From an uncultured Lachnospiraceae bacterium (GTDB taxonomy: Bacteria; Bacillota; Clostridia; Lachnospirales; Lachnospiraceae): a stretch of 7,188 bases of DNA. The notes under the pieces are model-generated. The model saw only the letters and a list, made by a program, of their open reading frames with translations, was not told the DNA's origin and ran no database searches. Positions within the stretch are counted from its first letter, which is position 1; every line of letters begins with the position of its first letter. This document shows positions 1-6,700 of the stretch, one piece after another. A program made the translations under genes and the position numbers. Location: the NCBI GenBank assembly GCA_947175845.1, contig CAMWOK010000150.1, positions 1 to 7,188 of the forward strand, in the 5' to 3' direction.

Positions 1-312
1 CGTTTTTGCCCCTTCCCTCAAATCCACAGCCAAGTCAAACACCTCGCCCCGCACGACGCGTACAAGCTTATCCTGCGGATACTGTTTCTGAAAATGAAGC
101 CCGCGCAAAACTCCCCTTTTGGATGCTGACTGGTTGTCCTGCACAAAAATCTGGTCGATGCCCGCCTCCTTAAAATCGTTGTAGTTGTAGCTCTCCATAA
201 AATAACCCCTGTTATCGACGCGCACCTGCGGCGTGACCACCTTGAGTCCTTCTATAACCACACCACTGTCCTGGTTGTTGGCAATGCATTCCTCCACTGT
301 AATCTTTCCCAT
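1..312 (-). CDS. rfbC: dTDP-4-dehydrorhamnose 3,5-epimerase, N-terminal part (cut by left edge)
   Basis: The minus-strand frame is open from an ATG at 310-312 to the left edge and gives 104 residues, a little over half of the usual 180-190. The family converts dTDP-4-dehydro-6-deoxy-glucose to the L-rhamno configuration, the third step of cytoplasmic dTDP-L-rhamnose synthesis. The RmlC cupin signature is plain: FVQDNQS at residues 57-63, then RGVLRGLHFQ at 66-75, holding the conserved catalytic His (H73), then QDKLVRVVRGEVFDLAVDLR at 80-99. The start is chosen because of a purine-rich AAGGAA ribosome site about 11 bases upstream, the fit to family length, and the 40-base gap to the preceding GH25 gene. 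An ATG at 338 is out of frame. The first ~20 residues (MGKITVEECIANNQDSGVVI) precede the usual family start and may be a small extension. The identity is secure; the C-terminal half is not visible. Confidence 0.93.
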   Translation of the reverse strand, partial: MGKITVEECIANNQDSGVVIEGLKVVTPQVRVDNRGYFMESYNYNDFKEAGIDQIFVQDNQSASKRGVLRGLHFQKQYPQDKLVRVVRGEVFDLAVDLREGAKT

Positions 313-352
313 GTCTTTCTGATTCCTTTCCTATTCATTTGTCTTCCGACGC

Positions 353-1660
353 TCACTCTATCCCAAGATAGCTGACATTCAGGTCCACTCTTCCCTCGAT
401 TCCGGCGACGGACCCGCTTGAAGTATACTGCCACATATCATAGCGCCCCGTGTAGAGCGGCGTGTCCCTGTACTCTGCAAGCCACACATTCGGCGCATTC
501 ATGTCCTCCACGATGAGGTTGTTGTAAAACCAGTTCCGGCCCGAGTACACGCCCGCCGCAAGCCCCGCATTCTGGATTGTCTGGCAGAATGCGTTGACCA
601 CTGCCGTTCTTGTTGCCGGGTCGAGATTGTCCGCCCTTCCATTTCCGCCGGCGCCTTCCGTATCAATAAATACAGGATAGTCGATCGCGGTGTCCCCGAG
701 CAGGGACACGACCATACTCGCCTCCTCGACCGCCTCCATCTGGTTGGTCGCCTGCGTGAAGAAATACAGACCCACCTTGATTCCAGCCTTCTTCGCACCA
801 GTCAGATTCCTGTAAAAATACGGGTCCTCGATCAGCCATCCAGATGATGACCCGCGGTATCCGCACCGTATGATCGCAAAGTCGACGCCCTCCGCCTTCA
901 CGACCTCCCAGTCGATCTCGCCGTTCCACTTTGACACGTCAATGCCAAGCTTGACCGCATTCTCGCGCTCGTCCTGCTCCACATCAAGCAGTGTCGTGTA
1001 CTGGGAATCGTCCTCGTCCTCGCTGTCGAGCTTCTTGTCCTTTGTGTCCTCTTTGAGGAAATCAACCTCCGACTCCGCGTGGACAAAAAAATCAATATCG
1101 TCGATCACCGTGTAGGAAACGATTGATTTCACCCGGACACTGACCGGAGATGCCGGAACCCGGAAACCTGGCTGCTCATTCAGGGTAAGTTTGTACTCCC
1201 CGGGCTTGATGTCCGGGATCAGGATGAAGCCGTCCTTGTCCTCATCGAGATAAACGCCGGTGTTGGCAACCTCCACTGCAAACTGCTGCCCAAATACCGC
1301 ATCGCCCTTGTCATCAACGATCTTCACCCGGATATCGCGCTCCACAGAGCTTGCCAGAACCGTGAGACTGCGCACGGATTCGCCGTTTTCGTCCACCTCA
1401 TCATATGTATTCTGGCCGGAGCTGCCCGGCGTCCGGGCATCAAAAAAATCGCTGTCCTTCATAAATGCTGACAGATCTGCGCCGTGCACTTTCCCGTCCT
1501 CCTCGATGATCTGCCGCGGAGCGCTGTGCGCGCTGCTGGCTGCAGGTTTTGTGCCTTTTCCCATAAGACGGTTGTAGTTTGCCAGCACAACCGCTCCCAT
1601 CACGGCAAGCAGCGTGCACAGCAGAAGCAGTATTCCAATCTTTTTTCCCCTAGAGTCCAT
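353..1660 (-). CDS. Membrane-anchored GH25 muramidase-like protein with N-terminal SpaA/Ig-like domain
   Basis: The product is 435 residues. GH25 enzymes cleave the MurNAc-GlcNAc beta-1,4 bond of peptidoglycan, and this one should act outside the membrane. Order: short basic N-terminus and hydrophobic segment at residues about 8-27 (signal anchor; no lipobox); a polar linker; a beta-rich domain at about 99-190 resembling SpaA/prealbumin-like folds, with acidic loop DEDKDG at 139-144; a very acidic linker at about 200-236; and the GH25 domain at about 238-435. In the GH25 domain, GIDVS (D241), the catalytic-type pair in FIDTE (D333, E335) and VDLN near the end are all present, so it looks active. 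The start is the ATG at 1658-1660, six bases after a GAGG ribosome site. An in-frame TTG at 1675 would add five residues but lacks a better site. It overlaps the end of rfbA by 11 bases, suggesting translational coupling. The GH25 part closely resembles the C-terminus of the long protein at the right. There is no LPXTG, consistent with N-terminal anchoring. Confidence 0.88.
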   Translation of the reverse strand: MDSRGKKIGILLLLCTLLAVMGAVVLANYNRLMGKGTKPAASSAHSAPRQIIEEDGKVHGADLSAFMKDSDFFDARTPGSSGQNTYDEVDENGESVRSLTVLASSVERDIRVKIVDDKGDAVFGQQFAVEVANTGVYLDEDKDGFILIPDIKPGEYKLTLNEQPGFRVPASPVSVRVKSIVSYTVIDDIDFFVHAESEVDFLKEDTKDKKLDSEDEDDSQYTTLLDVEQDERENAVKLGIDVSKWNGEIDWEVVKAEGVDFAIIRCGYRGSSSGWLIEDPYFYRNLTGAKKAGIKVGLYFFTQATNQMEAVEEASMVVSLLGDTAIDYPVFIDTEGAGGNGRADNLDPATRTAVVNAFCQTIQNAGLAAGVYSGRNWFYNNLIVEDMNAPNVWLAEYRDTPLYTGRYDMWQYTSSGSVAGIEGRVDLNVSYLGIE

Positions 1661-2519
1661 TGGCAACCTCAACAAGATACTTTCCGTAATCCGTCTTCAT
1701 CAGCGGCTCCGCAAGCTTTAACAGCTGCTCTTTGGTGATAAAGCCCCGCTTGTATGCGATCTCCTCGATGCAGGAGATGTAGAGCCCCTGCCTCTTCTGA
1801 AACGCGCAGACAAAGTCCGCCGCGTCGAGCAGCGAGTCGTGATTTCCCGTGTCAAGCCATGCAAATCCGCGTCCCATCGTCTCAACCGAAAGCATTCCGC
1901 GCTGCAGATATGCATTGTTGACGCTCGTGATCTCGATCTCCCCGCGCGCGGACGGTTTCACATTCCTGGCGATCTCCACCACATCATTGTCATAAAAGTA
2001 AAGCCCCGGCACCGCGTAATTGCTCTTTGGATTCTCCGGCTTCTCCTCTATGGAAATCGCCTTCCCGTTCTCGTCAAACTCCACCACGCCGTACTCTCTC
2101 GGATCGCGCACATAGTATCCGAAGATCGTGGCGCCGCTCTCCCTCGCCGCCACGCGCTGCAGCAGCTTAGAAAAGCTCTGCCCGTAAAAAATGTTATCGC
2201 CGAGCACCAGCGCCACAGAATCCTTCCCGATAAAGTCAGCGCCTATGATGAATGCGTCCGCAAGCCCTCTGGGGTACTCCTGCACCGCGTACTCCATGTG
2301 CAGCCCGAGCTGCTCCCCGGTGCCAAACAGCTCCTCAAACACCGGGAGATCGCGCGGCGTGGATATGATCAGAATTTCCCGGATTCCCGCCAGCATCAGC
2401 GTCGACAGCGGATAGTAGATCATCGGCTTGTCGTAGACTGGCATGATCTGTTTTGAGATCGCCTTGGTGAGCGGGTAGAGCCTTGTGCCGGAACCGCCTG
2501 CAAGTATAATACCTTTCAT
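1650..2519 (-). CDS. rfbA: Glucose-1-phosphate thymidylyltransferase
   Basis: This 289-residue protein has the standard length for RmlA/RfbA, the cytoplasmic enzyme that makes dTDP-glucose from glucose-1-phosphate and dTTP, the first step toward dTDP-L-rhamnose. Visible signatures are the nucleotide-binding start MKGIILAGGSGTRLYP at residues 1-16, SKQIMPVYDKPMIYYPLS at 22-39, LVLGDNIFYG at 105-114 with metal-site Asp D108, EEKP at 158-161, EIEITSVNNAYL at 194-205, and GFAWLDTGNHDSLLDA at 218-233 with the second metal-type Asp D223. The start is the ATG at 2517-2519, preceded six bases upstream by AAGGAG. An upstream in-frame start at 2576 would add 19 unconserved residues and was not used. 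It follows rfbB after a 117-base gap, and its 3' end overlaps the next GH25 gene. All key residues appear intact. The hexameric, dTDP-rhamnose-feedback-regulated RmlA group is the natural assignment. Confidence 0.97.
   Translation of the reverse strand: MKGIILAGGSGTRLYPLTKAISKQIMPVYDKPMIYYPLSTLMLAGIREILIISTPRDLPVFEELFGTGEQLGLHMEYAVQEYPRGLADAFIIGADFIGKDSVALVLGDNIFYGQSFSKLLQRVAARESGATIFGYYVRDPREYGVVEFDENGKAISIEEKPENPKSNYAVPGLYFYDNDVVEIARNVKPSARGEIEITSVNNAYLQRGMLSVETMGRGFAWLDTGNHDSLLDAADFVCAFQKRQGLYISCIEEIAYKRGFITKEQLLKLAEPLMKTDYGKYLVEVANGL
1667..1670 (-). promoter_or_regulatory. Ribosome binding site GAGG of the short GH25 gene, inside rfbA
   Basis: GAGG on the minus strand lies within the last codons of rfbA, six bases before the ATG at 1658-1660. 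It supports the ATG over the TTG at 1675, and it suggests that ribosomes finishing rfbA can reinitiate on this gene. Confidence 0.65.
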
Positions 2520-2525
2520 AGTTCT

Positions 2526-2531
2526 CTCCTT
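2526..2531 (-). promoter_or_regulatory. Ribosome binding site AAGGAG of rfbA
   Basis: AAGGAG on the minus strand is followed by six bases and the ATG at 2517-2519. This fixes the rfbA start and excludes the longer frame beginning at 2576. Confidence 0.85.
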
Positions 2532-2587
2532 TTTATCAACTATTGCCGCAAGGATACAGCAGCTCCCCGCGCACAATATGGCAAAGC

Positions 2588-2616
2588 GGGAACGCCCTAC
2601 GCGATAGAACGTTCCC
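2588..2616. other. Inverted repeat (7-bp arms) in the rfbB-rfbA gap
   Basis: GGGAACG at 2588-2594 pairs with CGTTCCC at 2610-2616 across a 15-base loop, giving a hairpin in the 117-base gap between rfbB and rfbA. The right arm also lies within a perfect 8-base palindrome, GAACGTTC (2607-2614). There is no T-run on either side, so it is unlikely to be an intrinsic terminator. It could be an RNA processing or stabilising stem, an operator, or chance. The rest of this gap (2520-2636) shows only the rfbA ribosome site. Confidence 0.4.
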
Positions 2617-2636
2617 TGTTTTACAATCGTCTGAAA

Positions 2637-3713
2637 TTATTTGTACATCTCTGCGTAGTACTTCTGGTAATCGCCGCTCGTCGCATGGTCGAGCCAGTCC
2701 TTATGCTCAAAGTACCACTGGATCGTCTGCCGGATGCCTTCCCGGAACATGGTCTCAGGCTCCCATCCGATCTCCGCCTTGATTTTGTCCGGCGCGATCG
2801 CATAGCGCCTGTCGTGGCCCTTCCTGTCCTCGACATACGTGATCAGATCCTCCGACACGAGCTGTTTTCTGGGATCGTCATCGGCGAGCTGCTCCTGGAG
2901 CGTCTCGAGAATGATATGGAGGATCTCAATATTCTGCTTCTCGTTGTGGCCGCCGATATTGTAGGTCTCAAACAGCCTGCCCTGCTCCTGCACCATGTCG
3001 ATCGCCTTGGCGTGATCCTCGACATAGAGCCAGTCGCGCACGTTTTTTCCATCGCCGTACACCGGGAGCTTTTTCCCCTGAAGTGCATTGTTGATCACCA
3101 GCGGAATGAACTTCTCCGGAAACTGATAAGGACCGTAGTTGTTGGAGCAGTTTGTGATATTCGCCGGAAAGTGGTACGTGTCCATGTAGGATCGCACAAG
3201 CATGTCCGAGGCCGCCTTGCTCGCAGAGTACGGGCTGTGCGGCGCATACGGCGTCGTCTCATAGAAATACCCGCCGTCCTCCTCGAGGGAGCCGTACACT
3301 TCATCGGTCGACACATGCAGAAACCGCTTGTCCGGCCGGAAACTGCCGTCGGGCAGCTCCCACGCAGCCTTCGCGCAGTTGAGCATCACCGCAGTGCCAA
3401 GCACATTGGTCTGCACGAAGACCTCCGGATTTTTGATGCTCCTGTCCACATGGCTCTCGGCCGCAAAATGCACCACCCTGTCTATGTCATTCTCCGCAAA
3501 TATCCTTGCGACCGCTTCCTTGTCGGTGATATCCGCCCTGATAAATGTATAGTTCTCCCTGTTTTCAATATCTTTAAGATTCTCGAGATTCCCTGCATAA
3601 GTCAGCACATCGAGATTGATAATCCGGATCGCGCTGCCATATTTCCGAAACATATAATGAATGTAGTTTGAACCGATAAAGCCCGCTCCGCCGGTCACCA
3701 AATATGTTCTCAT
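2637..3713 (-). CDS. rfbB: dTDP-glucose 4,6-dehydratase
   Basis: This 358-residue protein belongs to the extended short-chain dehydrogenase family. RmlB oxidises dTDP-glucose at C4 with bound NAD and eliminates water to give dTDP-4-dehydro-6-deoxy-glucose, the second step toward dTDP-L-rhamnose. Visible motifs: Rossmann GGAGFIG at residues 8-14; DVLTYAGNLENL at 35-46; HFAAESHVDRS at 82-92; STDEVYG at 135-141 with the catalytic Thr-Asp-Glu (136-138); YSASK at 162-166, giving the Tyr and Lys of the YxxxK motif; CSNNYGPYQFPEK at 189-201; YGDGKNVRDWLYVEDH at 219-234; and EDRKGHDRRYA at 295-305. Length matches the family. The ATG at 3711-3713 is chosen because the family begins at this point and GGAGG lies 11 bases upstream, a slightly long spacing. 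A GTG at 3752 in frame would add 13 residues and span that site, so it was rejected. A sigma-A-like promoter fits in the gap before it. No defects are visible. Confidence 0.97.
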   Translation of the reverse strand: MRTYLVTGGAGFIGSNYIHYMFRKYGSAIRIINLDVLTYAGNLENLKDIENRENYTFIRADITDKEAVARIFAENDIDRVVHFAAESHVDRSIKNPEVFVQTNVLGTAVMLNCAKAAWELPDGSFRPDKRFLHVSTDEVYGSLEEDGGYFYETTPYAPHSPYSASKAASDMLVRSYMDTYHFPANITNCSNNYGPYQFPEKFIPLVINNALQGKKLPVYGDGKNVRDWLYVEDHAKAIDMVQEQGRLFETYNIGGHNEKQNIEILHIILETLQEQLADDDPRKQLVSEDLITYVEDRKGHDRRYAIAPDKIKAEIGWEPETMFREGIRQTIQWYFEHKDWLDHATSGDYQKYYAEMYK

Positions 3714-3724
3714 CGAATTATATA

Positions 3725-3729
3725 CCTCC
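3725..3729 (-). promoter_or_regulatory. Ribosome binding site GGAGG of rfbB
   Basis: GGAGG on the minus strand lies 11 bases before the ATG at 3711-3713. The spacing is longer than ideal, but no closer in-frame ATG, GTG or TTG follows it. An upstream GTG start at 3752 would place this site inside the coding region, so it decides the start in favour of 3713. Confidence 0.7.
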
Positions 3730-3755
3730 ACAAGTCTTTTTTCGTCGTACACCTC

Positions 3756-3784
3756 ATTTTATCCTAAAACGGGCAATAATGCAA
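3756..3784 (-). promoter_or_regulatory. Putative sigma-A promoter for rfbB and downstream genes
   Basis: On the minus strand, TTGCAT (3784-3779) is followed after exactly 17 bases by TAAAAT (3761-3756). The -10 matches consensus at five of six positions and the -35 at three of six. The -35 begins two bases after the stop codon of the long GH25 gene. Transcription would start near 3749, leaving a leader of about 36 bases that contains the GGAGG ribosome site of rfbB. This is inference from sequence alone. Confidence 0.5.
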
Positions 3785-3786
3785 GC

Positions 3787-6700
3787 CTAATACCCTAAGT
3801 AACTGTAATTCAGGTCGACATCTGTACTGATTCCGCTGATCTTTCCCTTGCTCGAATACTGCCACATATCATACTTGCCGCTGTAGGTGGGCTTTGCGGA
3901 GTACTGCGCCAGCCAGATCTTGCAGCTTGAGACCGCACCCATATTCAGTTTGTCCTCAAACCACGTTTTTGATGCATAAATTCCCGGCTTATATCCCGCG
4001 CTTGAGACGGTCTGACAGAACGCGTTGACCACCGCCGTGCGCGTCGCCTTGTCGATCTTGTCCGCCCTGCCGCCGCTCGCCTCCGTGTCGATAAAAATCG
4101 GGTATGTGAGATTGTATCCCTTTACCAGGCTCACCGCAAGCGATGCCTCCTTGACCGCCTCAACCTCATTGACTGCCTGCGAGAACACATACACGCCCAC
4201 CTTGAGCCCTGCGTCCGTCGCCCCCTTGATGTTTGTCTTGAAATTCTGATCCTCGATCAGAGCCCCCGTGGACGATCCTCTGTAACCGCAGCGGATAATA
4301 ACATAGTCGACACCCGATGCCTTGACCGCTTTCCAGTCGATCTTTCCATTGTGCCTTGACACGTCGATGCCGAACGTCGAACCGTTGACCGATGTCGCGA
4401 TTGCCCCGTCGGAACCAAAATTGTATGTAACCCCCTGTATGATCTGCGTGCCGGTCACAGCCGTTCCATTTTTGTCATAATAATAGGTCTTTCCATCTAT
4501 TGTCTGCCAGCCGGTATACAGATAATTGGACTGTGCCGCAATATAAAATTCAGAGTTTTTGTAATAGTCTGCATAGACGGCTTCCCTGTAGGTTCCATCC
4601 GCGTTTTTGATATAAATCTGGTTTCCGTTTTTGTCTTTAAGCTTTGTCGTGGTGTCCGACGTTGCATTGGAATTGACTGTCACCACGCAGGATGCCTGTT
4701 TCTGCTTGCCCTGTGCGTCCTTCTCCTTGGTCGTCGCCGTGATGGTCGCACTGCCCGCAGCCACGCCGGTCACAACGCCCTTCTCGTCGACTGTAGCCAC
4801 CTTCTTGTCGGAAGTCGCCCACGTCACTCCCGCGTCGGACTTATGGTTTGACACAGTCGCCACAAGCGTGGTGGACCCTCCTGCCGCAATGAACACATCC
4901 TTTGTGCGGTCGAGCGATATCGTCAGTTCCGGCCGTGCCGTGACGCTGATCTCCACACTGCTGCTGATATTCAGCTCCTTGCCGTCAGCTCCCTTAACTC
5001 CGGTTATCCTGCCTGTAATGTGCGCCTTTCCCTCCTTCACGCCGGTCACAACGCCGTCAGCGCCGACCGTAGCCACCGCCTTGTCGCTGCTCTCCCATGT
5101 GACGGCAGGGAAATTCTCCGTGAGTGTCTCCTTGCTGTTGTCCTGTTTTGTGTACACGAGTTTTGCCGGCTTCACCGTCAGCGTCGCGCCGACCGCACAG
5201 CTGTCTGCGCTCTTCGACAGTTCCAGTGCACCGGAAGTGATCTTGGCCGCCTCGACAGTGATCGTGCACACCGCGCTTGCCGTGTCTGTCACCTCGTTTG
5301 TCTTTGTCTCAGTCCCCTGATCGGTCTTTTTCGTGTAGCGGTAGCCCGTGATTGTCTCTGCGCCGTCCGCATCCGTACCCATGATTGGTTCACAATTTGC
5401 CCGCTCCGTCTCAGGCAGGTTGTTATACTCATCGACGGAGATCTCCTGCACCTCCTCGATCGGGTCCTTGGGCTCGTGCGTCGTGGTGATTGTTTTTCTT
5501 GTGACTGTGTAGGTGATCGTGGCAGTTCCGACCTCGTTGGCAGTCACCCTGCCGTTGCTCACCGACGCAATTTTGTCATCCGAGCTCTTCCACTCTGTTG
5601 TGTATTGGTACTCCACATCGCCTTCCTTGGAGTCCGAGAACTGTGTCCCTTTCAGGTCAATGCCAGATCCCTTCATCAGCGTCGCGCTCCCTGGCTCCAG
5701 CGTCACATTGAGCGTGTCAAAAAGCATTCGCGCCGCTGCCCTGGATACCTGCGAAGGATCTGCGATCGTGCTTTTGTCCACCAGCAGATAACTCTCCGAG
5801 CCGCTCACAGGTGTCTTGGTGGACTCGACCCACTCAACCGTGTCCTTGAGCACTTCCGCCTCCGCTGCCGCGTTGTTTTTCTCCGTATCCTCGACAGCCA
5901 CATCGATCTGCTTCTCAGTCTTCACCTCGTCCTGCACATTGATCACCACGTACTCGACCTTATCCTTGACCGTAACCTGCTGTGCCACTGTCGGGAACTT
6001 GTACTTGTCCGTCGAGGTGATAATTGCGTCAAACACGCCCGCGTTCACATTCTGCGCGTAGATAATGCCATCCATGTCATCGTCGACGAGCACAAGCTGC
6101 TTTCCTTTTGCGTTCGTCAACACCACCTCGAACGCAGTTCCCGTGATCAGCTCTCCCGTGTTCAGATCCGAAAATCGTATCTTCAAATCCTTTTCCACGG
6201 ACACAAAGCTGACATTCACCGTGGTCGACTGGGATGTGTCAACCACCTCCACCGACGCGCTCTCCTGCGCACCAGGCTCCTCCGTTTCCGGCGTCTGTGC
6301 AAAATTTCCCGCGATCGCCGCGTCCGCCATGGCAGCCAGGCCGTCCCCGCCGGCGATTCCCAGATCCCGCAGCTCGCTTCCCAGCGGTGCAAGCGCCGCA
6401 ATCTGTTTGTTCATCTTCTGCGACTGCAAAAATATGCTCAGAAATACGAACGCGGATACCAAAACGACAACGCCCGTGGACACAAGGAGTGCATCAAACG
6501 CCGTCAGATGCCGAAGTCTCCTCTTTACTCTGTGCAGAAAGTCAATCGGTTCCTCCGCACTGTCATATCCAAATTCCTCCGGTTCCTCCGCGTAATCGCC
6601 GTATCCGATCTCAAAGGAATCATCTGCGTAATATCCGTCCTCATATGCATCTTCCTCATAAAACCCAGCATCACTGGTTTCTGCGTCATACTCTTCCTCG

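Noticed and set aside
252..434. Small 60-codon minus-strand frame beginning inside the short GH25 gene
   Set aside because: It is out of frame with both the GH25 gene and rfbC and spans their junction. It has Arg-rich shadow composition and no motif.
1580..1640. Lipoprotein signal in the short GH25 protein because of a Cys in the hydrophobic segment
   Set aside because: The Cys sits in LLLLCT, in the middle of the hydrophobic stretch, without a lipobox pattern.
1661..1675. TTG start at 1675 for the short GH25 gene
   Set aside because: The ATG at 1660 has GAGG at good spacing and places the basic residues directly before the membrane segment.
1839..2456. Plus-strand frame of 205 codons opposite rfbA
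   Set aside because: It is antisense to a clear rfbA, with no family features.
2685..3671. Long plus-strand frame of 328 codons opposite rfbB
   Set aside because: It is fully antisense to a clear rfbB, has no recognisable motif, and is a by-product of codon bias.
3714..3786. Terminator between the long GH25 gene and rfbB
   Set aside because: No GC-rich stem followed by a T-run is present on the minus strand.
4631..5320. Plus-strand hydrophobic Ser/Thr/Val-rich frame of 229 codons, looking like a membrane protein
   Set aside because: It is the mirror of Ig-like domains rich in Asp, Lys, Thr and Val codons. Its hydrophobic character is an artefact of the antisense frame.
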